Source: Solirubrobacterales bacterium
GTDB taxonomy: Bacteria; Actinomycetota; Thermoleophilia; Solirubrobacterales; Solirubrobacteraceae
Reading direction: 5' to 3'
Assembly (NCBI GenBank): GCA_003138355.1
Contig: PLFX01000005.1
Coordinates: 1 to 46,757 of the forward strand
DNA: 46,757 nucleotides
Shown here: one piece after another, positions 14,862 through 23,784 of the stretch
Position numbering within the stretch: position 1 is the first letter of the stretch
How the letters are laid out: every line of letters starts with the position of its first letter
Made by a program: the position numbers and the translations under genes
The notes under the pieces: model-generated
Databases searched by the model: none
The model's input: the letters and a program-made list of their open reading frames with translations, nothing else
Told to the model about the DNA's origin: nothing

Positions 14862-17441
14862 TTGTCTTCACGGCCCCCGATCGAGGCCTTACGGTCGCGC
14901 ACGCGCTTCGTCCCGAGCGAGGTCGAGCCACGGCTGACCGAGCAGTGGCTCGCCTCGGGGATCTTCCACCCGGAGCCCGTCACGGGTGAGAACTATTCGA
15001 TCGCGTTCCCGCCGCCGAACGTCACCGGCGACCTGCACATGGGCCACGCGCTGCAGGCGGCGACACAGGACACGCTGATTCGCGCCGCGCGCCAGCGCGG
15101 TGAGCGCGCGAAGTTCATCCTCGGCACCGACCATGCCGGCATCGCGACGCAGGTCCAGGTCGAGCGCCAGCTCCTCCGCGAGGGCAGCTCGCGCGAGCTG
15201 CTCGGCCGCGAAGCCTTCGAGGAGCGCGTCTGGACCTGGCGCGAGCTATACGGCGGCAACATCATCGAGCGCCTCAAGCAGCTCGGCGCCTCCTTTGACT
15301 ACGCGGAGGAGCGCTTCACGCTCGATGAGGCTTACGCCGCGGCGGTCGTGAAGGTGTTCGTCGAGCTCTACCAGCGCGGCTACGTCCACCGCGACCACTA
15401 CCTCGTCAACTGGGACACGGGCTCCGGCTCGGCGATCTCTGACCTCGAGGTCGAGGAGCGAACGGAGACCGACACGCTGTTTTCGATCGCTTACGCGATC
15501 GAAAACGAAGACGCGGAGATCGTGGTGGCGACCGTGCGGCCCGAGACGATGCTCGCCGACACCGCTGTCGCCGTGCACCCCGACGACGAGCGCTACGCGC
15601 ACCTGATCGGCAAGCACGCGATCCTGCCACTCGTCGGCCGGCGCCTGCCGATCATCGCCGACGACTACGTGAAGCGCGAGTTCGCCACCGGCGCGCTCAA
15701 GATCACGCCGGGCCACGACCCGAACGACTTCGAGATCGGCCGCCGTCACGACCTGCCCGTGATCTCGGTGATCGGCGAGGACGGGCGGATGAACGAGCAG
15801 GCCGGGCGCTTCGCGGGTCTGACGGTCGCTGACGCCCAGGCGGCCGTTGTTGCCGCGCTGGAGGCCGAAGGCCTCCTGCGCGCACGCGAACCATTTACTC
15901 ACGACGTTCCCTACTCGCAACGCTCCGGACGACGTGTCGAGCCGTTGATCTCGCTCCAGTGGTTCATGCGCATGGACGACCTCGCGAAGCCCGCGATCGA
16001 AGCGGTCCACCACGGCCGGGTCCGCTTCTTCCCCGAGCGCTGGGCCGGCGTCTACCTCGACTGGATGGAAGGGATCCGCCCGTGGTGCATCTCGCGCCAG
16101 CTGTGGTGGGGCCACCGCCTGCCGGTCTACTACTGCGACGCCTGCGAGGAGACCTACGTTGCCGCGAGCCCGCCCGAGCGCTGCGGGGCCTGCGGCGGGC
16201 CGCTGCGCCACGACGAGGACGTGCTCGACACGTGGTTCTCGAGCGCGCTCTGGCCGTTCGCGACGCTCGGCTGGCCGGCGCAGACGCCCGAGCTCGCGGC
16301 CTTCTACCCGACGAATGTGCTCGTCACCGGGCGCGACATCCTGCACCTGTGGGTCGCGCGGATGATCATGATGGGGCTCGAATTTCGCGGCGAGGTCCCC
16401 TTCCATGACGTTTACATAACGTCGATCATCCAGGCCGCCGACGGCCGGCGGATGTCGAAGTCGCTGGGGACCGGCGTCGACCCGATCGACGCGATCGCCG
16501 AGCACGGCGCGGACGCCCTGCGCTTCGGCCTGCTCGTGATGTCCTCAACCCAGGACGTGCGCTGGAGCGCGGAGAAGGTCGAGCAGGGCCAGGGGCTCGC
16601 GAACAAGCTCTACAACGCCTCGCGGCTCGTGGTGCTCTCGATCGATCCAGAGGCCGCCCCGCGGCCGCAGCCTTCTGCCATCGAGGACCGTTGGATTCTC
16701 TCGCGGCTGTTGAGGATCGATCGACAGCTCCACGACCGCCTCGGCAGCTACGACTTCGCTCATGCCGCGCTCGAGCTCTATGACTTCATCTACGGCGAGC
16801 TATGCGACTGGTACCTCGAGCTGATCAAGCCGCGGTTGCGCGAGCCGACTGGCGAGCTCAGCTCGACGCTTCGCTTCGTGCTGCGCGAGACGCTCACGCT
16901 CGCGCACCCGATCATCCCGTTCGTCACCGAGGAGATGTGGGCCTACGTGCGCGACGAGGACGAGGGGCTGCTCGCGGGCCGCGTCCCCGCGAGGCTCGCG
17001 GACAGCCTCTTCGATCCGCAGGCGTGCGAAGCGCTCGATCGCGTGATCGCCGCCGTCCAGGCGGTGCGCAGCTGGCGCAACTCGGTCGGGATCGCACCCG
17101 GAGCGTGGGTGCTCGCGCGAATCGACGCCGATGGCTACGACGCGGTGGCCCACCTGGTCGGGGCGCAGGCGCGCCTCGAATTGCGCGAGCGCGGCTCGAA
17201 CGGCGCCGAGCCGGCGGCGAGCGTGCCGGTGCCGGGCGGGGCGATCGCGATCCTCGACGGGATCGATCGCGAAGCGCACGAGCAGCGCTCGGCGCGCCGG
17301 CGCGAGAAGCTCGAAGCCGAGATCTCGCGCGCCAAGGGCAAGCTCGAGAACGCATCGTTCGTCGCCAACGCGCCACCCGAGGTGGTCGCGAAGGAGCGCG
17401 CCAAGCTAGCGGCGCTCGAGCGCGAGCTGGGGGAGCTCTAG
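14862..17441 (+). CDS. valS: valyl-tRNA synthetase
   Basis: 859 residues if started at TTG 14862. The frame is open to a GTG at 14778, but that would translate the palindromes; family N-termini begin near TRFVPSEVEPRL. The HIGH motif is HMGH in PPPNVTGDLHMGHAL and the KMSKS motif is RMSKSLGTG. The CP1 editing domain lies between (about 170-390), a cysteine-rich zinc-like insert CDACEETY...CGACGG is present, and the C-terminal tRNA-binding coiled coil closes the protein. It charges tRNA-Val and edits Thr. A TANNNT hexamer TAGGCT (14846-14851) lies 10 nt upstream of the TTG; the start codon is the weak point. Confidence 0.93.
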   Translation: MSSRPPIEALRSRTRFVPSEVEPRLTEQWLASGIFHPEPVTGENYSIAFPPPNVTGDLHMGHALQAATQDTLIRAARQRGERAKFILGTDHAGIATQVQVERQLLREGSSRELLGREAFEERVWTWRELYGGNIIERLKQLGASFDYAEERFTLDEAYAAAVVKVFVELYQRGYVHRDHYLVNWDTGSGSAISDLEVEERTETDTLFSIAYAIENEDAEIVVATVRPETMLADTAVAVHPDDERYAHLIGKHAILPLVGRRLPIIADDYVKREFATGALKITPGHDPNDFEIGRRHDLPVISVIGEDGRMNEQAGRFAGLTVADAQAAVVAALEAEGLLRAREPFTHDVPYSQRSGRRVEPLISLQWFMRMDDLAKPAIEAVHHGRVRFFPERWAGVYLDWMEGIRPWCISRQLWWGHRLPVYYCDACEETYVAASPPERCGACGGPLRHDEDVLDTWFSSALWPFATLGWPAQTPELAAFYPTNVLVTGRDILHLWVARMIMMGLEFRGEVPFHDVYITSIIQAADGRRMSKSLGTGVDPIDAIAEHGADALRFGLLVMSSTQDVRWSAEKVEQGQGLANKLYNASRLVVLSIDPEAAPRPQPSAIEDRWILSRLLRIDRQLHDRLGSYDFAHAALELYDFIYGELCDWYLELIKPRLREPTGELSSTLRFVLRETLTLAHPIIPFVTEEMWAYVRDEDEGLLAGRVPARLADSLFDPQACEALDRVIAAVQAVRSWRNSVGIAPGAWVLARIDADGYDAVAHLVGAQARLELRERGSNGAEPAASVPVPGGAIAILDGIDREAHEQRSARRREKLEAEISRAKGKLENASFVANAPPEVVAKERAKLAALERELGEL

Positions 17442-17565
17442 TGCTTCGCGGCTGCAAATCGTCGTCTGGCGGCGTCCTCGGTCGCCGCAATAGCGCTGCT
17501 ATTCCGGCTCCCTGCGTCCTTGCCAGTCTCGATTTTCGCTCGCGAATCTGTATCGGGAGGCACCC

Positions 17566-18852
17566 GTGAGCGACGTCGTTCCGTTCCCGCACGAGGGTTG
17601 GAGCGCCGAGGACGCAGAGCGCTTCCTGCTGGCGCGCGAGCGATTCGGGATGCGCTTCGGCCTCGACCGCATCCACCGCCTGCTGAACGTGCTCGAGCTC
17701 GGCCAGATCCCGTTCCCCTCGATCGAGATCGTGGGGACCAACGGGAAGTCCTCGACGACGCGGATGCTCGCCGCTGTGCTCGAGCGCCACGGCCTGCGCA
17801 CTGGCTGCTTCACCTCGCCGCACCTGTTGAGCTACCGCGAGCGGATCCGCGTCGGCGAGCAGGACATCGTGCCCGAGCGCTTCGCGGCGCAGATCGCGCG
17901 CACCGTCCGCGCCGGCGAGCTCGTCGATCGCTCGCAGCAGGACGCTGCGGACCGCGTGACCCAGTTCGAGCTCCTGACCGCGGCCGCGCTCGCCGAGTTC
18001 GCGGCGGCCGGGGTTGATGTCGCGGTCCTCGAAGCGGGTCTCGGAGGTCGCTATGACGCGACGAACGCGGTCGATTCACGCGTCGCGGTCCTGACCAACG
18101 TGGGGCTCGAGCACACGCGCTACCTCGGCCCGACGATCGCCGACATCGCGCGTGAGAAGCTCGCGGTCGTGCGCCCGGGTGCGACGCTCGTCATCGGCGC
18201 CGGGCTCGCGCAGAGCGCGCGCGAGCTCGCCTGGCGTACCGCCGCCGAGCGCGGGGTGAAGCTCGTGCGTGCGGTCGAGGATCGCCGGATCGCCCCCGAG
18301 CTCGCCGCGCGCGGCGCTTACCAGCGGCGCAACTTCGCCGCCGCGTGCACCGCCGCGCGCGCGTTCCTCGGGCGCGAGCTGGACCGCGAGGCGGTGCTCG
18401 ATGCGGCCCACAGCGTGACCGTGCCGGGACGCTTCGAGGTCCACGACGGCGCGCCGCAGGTCCTCTTCGACGGCGCCCACAACCCGGGTGGGATCGATGC
18501 GCTCACGGCGTCGCTGCCGGAGTTCGTCGTCGGGCGGCGCCTTGTCGCCGTCGTCTCGATCCTCGACGACAAGGACGCCGCGTCGATGCTCCGCGGACTG
18601 CTCGCCCACATCGACGCGCTCGTCTGCACGGCCACAGCCAGCCCGCGCGCGCTGCCTGCGGCGACGCTCGCGTCGCTGGCCGGCCAGCTCGGCGCGGGCG
18701 AGGTGCTGGTTGAGCCGCGCCCGCACGAAGCGATGAATCGCGCGCGCGAGATCGCGGGCGCGCCGGGAGTGGTCCTCGCGACGGGATCGATCTACCTGCT
18801 CGCCGAGCTCCTGCGCGACCCGGAATTCTCGGCACCGGTGTCGACGATCTGA
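17566..18852 (+). CDS. folC: dihydrofolate synthase / folylpolyglutamate synthase
   Basis: 428 residues from GTG 17566, with GGGAGG ending 5 nt upstream. The Mur-ligase-type P-loop is GTNGKSST (about 57-64), followed by FTSPHLLSYRERIRV, a FolC hallmark, and VLEAGLGGRYDATNAV. C-terminal motif LFDGAHNPGGIDAL is the glutamate-ligase domain signature. It adds glutamate to dihydropteroate and folates. The upstream gap (17442-17565) holds a small AATAGC/GCTATT hairpin at 17489-17503. The stop overlaps the start of a 38-aa membrane protein. Confidence 0.93.
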   Translation: MSDVVPFPHEGWSAEDAERFLLARERFGMRFGLDRIHRLLNVLELGQIPFPSIEIVGTNGKSSTTRMLAAVLERHGLRTGCFTSPHLLSYRERIRVGEQDIVPERFAAQIARTVRAGELVDRSQQDAADRVTQFELLTAAALAEFAAAGVDVAVLEAGLGGRYDATNAVDSRVAVLTNVGLEHTRYLGPTIADIAREKLAVVRPGATLVIGAGLAQSARELAWRTAAERGVKLVRAVEDRRIAPELAARGAYQRRNFAAACTAARAFLGRELDREAVLDAAHSVTVPGRFEVHDGAPQVLFDGAHNPGGIDALTASLPEFVVGRRLVAVVSILDDKDAASMLRGLLAHIDALVCTATASPRALPAATLASLAGQLGAGEVLVEPRPHEAMNRAREIAGAPGVVLATGSIYLLAELLRDPEFSAPVSTI

Positions 18853-18968
18853 TGTGGGACGAGCCGCCCAGCCTGGTCGCGATGATCGCCGTCGTTGCGA
18901 TTGTCGTGATCGTCGTGATCCTGATCTTCGCGGCAATCGGATATGGCTTCGGCCGGCTGGTTCTGTAA
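18852..18968 (+). CDS. 38-aa single-pass membrane microprotein
   Basis: ATG 18852 shares its A with the folC stop (TGATG), and TAA is at 18966-18968. After MWDEPPSLVA comes an uninterrupted Val/Ile-rich transmembrane segment of about 22 residues, then GYGFGRLVL. The coupling to folC and the clean hydrophobic segment argue that it is expressed. It sits directly before a membrane-anchored zinc-ribbon protein. No family is known to me. Confidence 0.6.
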   Translation: MWDEPPSLVAMIAVVAIVVIVVILIFAAIGYGFGRLVL

Positions 18969-18993
18969 CTACGGTCGTTACACTCACCTAAAG

Positions 18994-19488
18994 ATGCTGG
19001 TGCCGGTGGCCTATTTCGGGATCAGCAGCAGCGGCGTGAACCTGTTCATAAATCTGCTGCTGCTGTTCGTGGCGATCGTCTGGCTCGCGCTCGTCTACTG
19101 GACTCGCGCGGACGCGAAGCGCCGGCTCGACGATCCCCTGCTCGTCGTCTGTGCGACCGCTGCGTCGCTCTTCCCCTTCGTCGGCACGCTGATCTACATG
19201 ATCGTGCGCCCGCCCGAGTACCTCGAGGACGTCCGCGAGCGCGACCTCGAGATGCAGGCCGCCCGGGCGCGTATCGCCGAGGGCTCGGTCCTCGCCTGCC
19301 CTTATTGCCATGAGGAGATCGAGAAGGACTTCCTGCTCTGCCCGAACTGCCAGAGCCGTCTGCGCGACCCCTGCCCGCGCTGCCAGCGAGCCCTCGACCT
19401 GACCTGGAGCGTTTGTCCTTACTGTGAATCGCCGGTCCGCTCGAGCGCGCGCCGCCACCGCGAGCAGTTCGACTTCCCGCCGGCGTAG
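18994..19488 (+). CDS. membrane-anchored double zinc-ribbon protein
   Basis: 164 residues from ATG 18994. Two hydrophobic segments (about 16-36 and 50-70) are followed by a short helix and a cytoplasmic C-terminus with four CxxC pairs: CPYC, CPNC, CPRC, CPYC (about residues 100-145), the eight cysteines of a double zinc ribbon (DZANK-like). A TACACT hexamer lies 9 nt upstream of the ATG, consistent with a very short or no leader. The longer frame from 18943 overlaps the microprotein and is less likely. The function is unknown; zinc ribbons of this type often mediate protein or nucleic-acid contacts. Confidence 0.75.
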   Translation: MLVPVAYFGISSSGVNLFINLLLLFVAIVWLALVYWTRADAKRRLDDPLLVVCATAASLFPFVGTLIYMIVRPPEYLEDVRERDLEMQAARARIAEGSVLACPYCHEEIEKDFLLCPNCQSRLRDPCPRCQRALDLTWSVCPYCESPVRSSARRHREQFDFPPA

Positions 19489-19657
19489 CGGCGGGCTCGC
19501 AGGCCCGGACCCAGCGGTGTGCGCACCCGGCTGGTGACAGATCGCTCGCGACCACCAAGCCGCCGCGCACGCCGCTACATCCCACCCACCCGACTGCCAG
19601 CAAGCGCGCCCGTGAGCAAGCGAGGATGGCTCGGCCTCACTAACCTACGGCCCTCGC

Positions 19658-20080
19658 ATGGCCAGGCCCGAGCCACCGCAGCGCACCCTGATCCTCGTCA
19701 AGCCCGACGCTTACGCCCGCGGCCTGAGCGGGGAGATCATCGCGCGCTTCGAGCGCAAGGGCCTTCGGCCGGTTGCGCTGCGGGTGATGCAGGTCTCGCG
19801 CGAGACGGCCGAGCGCCACTACGCCGAGCACGTGGAGCGTCCTTTCTTCGGCGAGCTCGTTGCGTTCATCACGTCGGGGCCGCTGGTCGCGATGGTGCTC
19901 GAGGGCGAGTCGGCGGTCCTCGCCGCGCGCCAGGTGATCGGCGCGACGAACCCGCTCGAGGCGGCGCCGGGATCGATCCGCGGAGACTTTGCGCTCGAGA
20001 CGGGGCAGAACCTCGTCCATGGCTCGGACGGGGCCGAGTCCGCGGCGCGCGAGATCGCGATCTTCTTCCCGGACCTCTGA
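19658..20080 (+). CDS. ndk: nucleoside diphosphate kinase
   Basis: 140 residues, standard size. The catalytic histidine is H121 in NLVHGSDG; the N-terminal [34 protein letters not shown] and the C-terminal FF are canonical. It balances NTP pools by transferring the gamma phosphate through phosphohistidine. The stop codon TGA (20078-20080) overlaps the CTG that appears to start maf. No clear Shine-Dalgarno or -10-like element directly precedes the ATG. Confidence 0.95.
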   Translation: MARPEPPQRTLILVKPDAYARGLSGEIIARFERKGLRPVALRVMQVSRETAERHYAEHVERPFFGELVAFITSGPLVAMVLEGESAVLAARQVIGATNPLEAAPGSIRGDFALETGQNLVHGSDGAESAAREIAIFFPDL

Positions 20081-20640
20081 AGCTCGTTCTCGCCTCGCGT
20101 TCGCCGCAGCGGCGATTGATCCTCGAGCGGCTCGGCATCGAGCTCGATGTCCGCCCGAGCGATGCCGCTGAGCTCGAGCAGGGCGACCCGCAGGCGGTCG
20201 CGTGCGAGAACGCGCTGCGCAAGGCGCTCGCCGTGCCGATCGCCGCCGGCGAGCTCGTTCTCGGCGTCGACACGATCGTCGCGCTCGACGGCGTGATCCA
20301 CGGCAAGCCGCGCGACGAGCAGGAGGCGGCGCGCACGATGCGCGCCCTCTCGGGCAAGACGCACGTCGTGATCAGTGGCGTTGCCCTGCGCGAGCAGGCC
20401 GGCGAGCCCGAAACCCACGCCGCCCTCACGAGCGTCACCTTCCGCGAGCTCGACGACGATCTGATCGACTGGTACGTCGCGACCGGCGAATGGCGCGAGC
20501 GCTCTGGCGGGTACGCGATCCAGCAGGCGGGCGGCGCATTAATCCGCGAGATCGACGGCGATTACAACAATGTCGTCGGCCTGCCGCTGGCGCTGCTGCT
20601 GGACCTGCGACCCGATTTGCTCACGCTGCGCTCGACCTGA
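20077..20640 (+). CDS. maf: Maf-family nucleotide pyrophosphatase, CTG start
   Basis: 187 residues. The N-terminal family motif [13 protein letters not shown] begins right at a CTG (20077-20079) overlapping the ndk stop as CTGA; no ATG, GTG or TTG exists in frame nearby before this motif. [16 protein letters not shown] carries the catalytic Asp region, and [29 protein letters not shown] is the family C-terminal signature. Maf proteins hydrolyse non-canonical or excess NTPs (dTTP/UTP type) and are linked with septation. Coupling with ndk makes a nucleotide-pool pair just before the rod-shape operon. Confidence 0.9.
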   Translation: MKLVLASRSPQRRLILERLGIELDVRPSDAAELEQGDPQAVACENALRKALAVPIAAGELVLGVDTIVALDGVIHGKPRDEQEAARTMRALSGKTHVVISGVALREQAGEPETHAALTSVTFRELDDDLIDWYVATGEWRERSGGYAIQQAGGALIREIDGDYNNVVGLPLALLLDLRPDLLTLRST

Positions 20641-20731
20641 TCCTGCGAGCAGCGCGTTTCTTCCAGTATTTGCAGTCAATATTGCGCTGCTAGTGCAGGT
20701 CACAGCCGCGCGGAGGCGAAAAACGGTTCGC

Positions 20732-20800
20732 TAGAATCGGCCGCCAGGTGGGTTCCCCCATCCGCGATGGCTCACCCTCACCGAGGGAGCCCGGACGCGG
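20732..20800 (+). promoter_or_regulatory. possible promoter and structured leader of the mre operon
   Basis: TAGAAT (20732-20737) is a good -10, though the -35 position (about 20709-20714) is poor. The following leader folds: CCGCG (20762-20766)/CGCGG (20796-20800) encloses GGCT (20769-20772)/AGCC (20788-20791) and CCCTC (20775-20779)/GAGGG (20783-20787). No Shine-Dalgarno sequence is seen before mreB. Confidence 0.4.
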
Positions 20801-20827
20801 CGTGCCCGCCCGGTTACAGCCTCGACG

Positions 20828-21877
20828 ATGGGTCTCTTCAGTCACTTGACCGGACTTGGCACCCGCGACCTCGCGGTTGATCTAGGCACGGCCAACACGC
20901 TCGTCTACATGCGCGGCCGCGGCATCGTTCTGTCCGAGCCGTCGGTCGTGGCGATCGATTCGCGCACCAACGAGGTGCACGCGGTCGGGATCGAGGCGAA
21001 GCGGATGCTCGGCCGGACGCCGGGCACGATCACGGCGATCCGGCCGCTCAAGGACGGCGTGATCGCCGACTTCGACGTGACCGAGGCGATGCTGCGCCAT
21101 TTCATCCAGAAGGTCCAACAGAGCCGTTTCGCGCACCCACGCGTTGTTGTCTGCGTGCCATCGGGTGTCACCGGTGTCGAGAAGCGCGCGGTCGAAGAGG
21201 CGTGCCTGTCCGCCGGCGCGCGCGAGGCCTACCTGATCGAGGAGCCGATGGCGGCGGCGATCGGCGCGGGACTGCCGGTCGGCGAGCCGACCGGTTCGAT
21301 GATCGTCGACATCGGCGGCGGTACGTCCGAGGTCGCTGTGATCTCGCTCGGTGGCATCGTCGTGTCGGAGTCGATCCGCGTCGCCGGCGATGAGCTCGAC
21401 AACGCGATCATCAATTACGCGAAGCGCGAGTACAAGGTGCTGATCGGGCAGCAGACGGCTGAGGAGCTGAAGCTCGAGATCGGCTCCGCCTACCCGCTGG
21501 CGGAGGAGCTCCAGGCCGAGATCCGCGGTCGCGACATCGTCACCGGCTTGCCGAAGACGGTCGTCCTGACGAGCGAGGAGATCCGCGCGGCGCTCGCGGA
21601 GCCGCTCGATCAGATCATCGGTGCGGTGAAGGTGACGCTCGACCGCACTCCGCCCGAACTCGCATCCGACATCATGGACCGCGGGATGATGCTCGCGGGC
21701 GGCGGGTCCCTGCTCCACGGCCTCGACGAGCGTATGCGCCAGGAGACGAACATACCCACGCACATCGCCGAGTCGCCCTTGACCTGTGTTGCCGTCGGCT
21801 CGGGGCGTTCGCTCGAGGAGTTCGAGGTGATCCAGCGGACGAACCGCCAGGACCGCAAACGGGGGCGCCGCCGTTAG
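20828..21877 (+). CDS. mreB: rod-shape-determining actin homologue MreB
   Basis: 349 residues. Actin-fold phosphate loops are clear: [26 protein letters not shown] (about 17-43), [18 protein letters not shown] (about 161-178) and the adenosine loop [16 protein letters not shown] near 295-310. It polymerises under the membrane and directs lateral wall synthesis by the MreCD-PBP2-RodA machine encoded downstream. The ATG is preceded by TACAGC plus 7 nt, close to the leaderless pattern, with no Shine-Dalgarno sequence. Presence of a full elongasome operon implies a rod-forming stage. Confidence 0.96.
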   Translation: MGLFSHLTGLGTRDLAVDLGTANTLVYMRGRGIVLSEPSVVAIDSRTNEVHAVGIEAKRMLGRTPGTITAIRPLKDGVIADFDVTEAMLRHFIQKVQQSRFAHPRVVVCVPSGVTGVEKRAVEEACLSAGAREAYLIEEPMAAAIGAGLPVGEPTGSMIVDIGGGTSEVAVISLGGIVVSESIRVAGDELDNAIINYAKREYKVLIGQQTAEELKLEIGSAYPLAEELQAEIRGRDIVTGLPKTVVLTSEEIRAALAEPLDQIIGAVKVTLDRTPPELASDIMDRGMMLAGGGSLLHGLDERMRQETNIPTHIAESPLTCVAVGSGRSLEEFEVIQRTNRQDRKRGRRR

Positions 21878-21886
21878 AGCCTTGCC

Positions 21887-22834
21887 ATGAAGCGAGCCTC
21901 GAGCGGGAACCAGTGGCAGGTGTACAGGAAGACGATTCGCCGACGCCGTGCGACTCTCGGGCTCCTCGTCGCGCTGTCGCTGATCCTCTTGAGTGCCTCG
22001 ATCGGGAGCGGCGCGTCCGGCGGTCCGATCGGTGCGGTTCAGGCCGGCTTCCTCGACATCTTCACGCCGATCGAGGACGGCGCAAACATCTTGCTGACGC
22101 CGGTGCGCGACGTGATCAACGGCATCGGCGACGTCGCCGATGCCAGCCACGAGCGCGATCGCTACCACGCCGAGAACCGGCGGCTGCTCGCCCAGAACGC
22201 GGCGCTCGAGGCCGACCGGCGCCAGCTGCGCCAGCTCCAGGGCCAGCTCACGATCGACCGCGAGCTCGGCGTGACGAGCTACGCCCAGGTCGTCGCGCAG
22301 GTCTCCGAGGAAGCGCCGAGCGTCTGGTATTCGCATGTGACGATCGACGCGGGCAGCGATGCCGGTATCCGCACGGGCGACGTCGTGATCGACGGCGACG
22401 GTCTCGTCGGTCGCGTCGCGACCGTGGCGGCCGGGGCGGCCGAGGTGACGCTGTTGACGGATGCGACGTTTGCCGTTGACGCACGCGATGCCGCGACCGG
22501 CGTGTGGGGCGTGGCTGAGCCCTCTGCCGGGGGGAACGCCAACGAGCTCGTGCTCGGCTTCCCCAGTGGAAGCGACGTGAGCGTGGGCGACTCGATCGTG
22601 ACCGCGGGGACGGGGCCGTCGGTCTTCCCGCCGGACATCCCGATCGGACGGGTGACGAGCATCGATCGCACGACGCAGACGATCGCGCTCGCCCCTTATG
22701 CGAGCGTCCGCCAGCTCGAGGACGTCCAGGTCCTCACGCACCCGAAGGCGGAGAGCAGCGCGACCGCCGCGGCGGTGGTGCACCGCGGGCGCTCCAACTC
22801 GACCGGCGCGACCGGGGGCGGTGGCGGGCGATGA
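21887..22834 (+). CDS. mreC: rod-shape protein MreC
   Basis: 315 residues. Basic cytoplasmic N-terminus, one transmembrane helix (about 23-40), a periplasm-side coiled coil (ASHERDRYHAENRRLLAQNAALEADRRQLRQ, about 85-115), then the two beta-barrel subdomains, with GDVVIDGDGLVGRV and the DDVxVLTHP-like end. It activates PBP2/RodA. Nine nt after mreB; its stop overlaps the mreD ATG as ATGA. Confidence 0.92.
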   Translation: MKRASSGNQWQVYRKTIRRRRATLGLLVALSLILLSASIGSGASGGPIGAVQAGFLDIFTPIEDGANILLTPVRDVINGIGDVADASHERDRYHAENRRLLAQNAALEADRRQLRQLQGQLTIDRELGVTSYAQVVAQVSEEAPSVWYSHVTIDAGSDAGIRTGDVVIDGDGLVGRVATVAAGAAEVTLLTDATFAVDARDAATGVWGVAEPSAGGNANELVLGFPSGSDVSVGDSIVTAGTGPSVFPPDIPIGRVTSIDRTTQTIALAPYASVRQLEDVQVLTHPKAESSATAAAVVHRGRSNSTGATGGGGGR

Positions 22835-23784
22835 GGCTCCCGTGGCGGCGCGGTCGGGTGCGCGCCGCGCGCCGGCAGGCGGCGCACATGCCCGCGCACC
22901 TCTCCTTCCGCGGCCGCCGCGAGCGCACGCCGTCCACGCGCGGGCGCAGCGACGGGGCGCAGCGGCTCTCTTTCCGCCGGCACAAGCCAGGTACGCAGCT
23001 CCCGCGCGGTGGCCAGGATCTCGCCCGCGGCCTCTCGTTCCGCCGGCGCCGCGCTGCCAAGCAGCCGGCCCCGCGCGCACGCACGGCGGGCTCGCTCAGC
23101 TTCCGCCGGCCCCGCACGAAACCGCACGCCACCAAGGCCCAGACCATCAAGCTCAAGCTAAAGGTTAAAGTTTTCGGCCGGCGGGCCGCCCGCAGCCCCA
23201 GGCCGCAGCCCCAGCGCGAGCCGGACGGAGCCGCGCTCGCTCTGCGCCTTGTCTGGATCGGGCTCGCCGCGGGCATGCTCCAGCTCCTCGTCGTCTCGCA
23301 GATCGTGATCGGCGGCGTGAGCGCGGATCTCACGCCGCTGGTCGTCGCAGCCGCGGGCTTCCTGTGCGGCTCGCTTGCCGGCGCCGGCTTCGGCTTTGGC
23401 CTCGGCCTGTTCGTCGACCTCGCGTTCATGCAGACGCTCGGCATCTCATCACTGCTCTTCACGCTGATCGGCTACGGCGCGGGACGCCTGCGCGAGCTGC
23501 GCGCCCCGGCGGCGCCACTCACGCGGCTGCTGCTCGGCACCGTCGCGACGATCACGGCATTGGCGGGCTACGGAGCGATCGAGTTCATGCTCGGCGTGAA
23601 CACGCCCGTGAGCGCGGGGCTGCTCGGCGCGATCATCAAGACGACGCTGCTCAACTCGCTGATCGCGGTGCCGGTCTACGCGCTCACGCGCAAGGCACTG
23701 CTCGGCGCCCTCCCGGCGAGCGAGCGCCGTCCCCAGGCGACAGCCTCGAACTCGGGCAGCCTGAGCCCGCTCTCGCGCGCGTGA
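22831..23784 (+). CDS. mreD: MreD with a long basic N-terminal extension carrying four LSFR repeats
   Basis: 317 residues, roughly twice the usual MreD. Residues about 135-290 form the membrane core with five or six hydrophobic helices (LVWIGLAAGMLQLLVVSQIVI, FGFGLGLFVDLAFMQTLG, and others). Residues 1-130 are hydrophilic and rich in Arg, with LSFR at 24, 46, 68 and 89 (spacing 22, 22, 21), followed by a Lys-rich KLKLKVKV segment. The four serines use TCC, TCT, TCG and AGC, so the peptide, not the DNA, is conserved. ATG 22831 overlaps the mreC stop (ATGA), making the start firm. The core role is the MreC partner; the tail role is unknown. Confidence 0.85.
   Translation: MRLPWRRGRVRAARRQAAHMPAHLSFRGRRERTPSTRGRSDGAQRLSFRRHKPGTQLPRGGQDLARGLSFRRRRAAKQPAPRARTAGSLSFRRPRTKPHATKAQTIKLKLKVKVFGRRAARSPRPQPQREPDGAALALRLVWIGLAAGMLQLLVVSQIVIGGVSADLTPLVVAAAGFLCGSLAGAGFGFGLGLFVDLAFMQTLGISSLLFTLIGYGAGRLRELRAPAAPLTRLLLGTVATITALAGYGAIEFMLGVNTPVSAGLLGAIIKTTLLNSLIAVPVYALTRKALLGALPASERRPQATASNSGSLSPLSRA

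Noticed and set aside
15246-16505. 419-codon minus-strand frame opposite valS
   Set aside because: Shadow of valS codon bias; no family resemblance or ribosome binding site.
20882-23080. 732-codon open frame on the minus strand opposite mreB-mreC-mreD
   Set aside because: Antisense shadow of three clearly real genes; high GC removes stop codons. Its translation is low-complexity Arg/Asp/His-rich, with no domain or start signal.
22900-23106. LSFR repeats as recent DNA tandem duplication
   Set aside because: Intervening DNA is not repeated and the Ser codons all differ, so the similarity is at peptide level, not from recent duplication.
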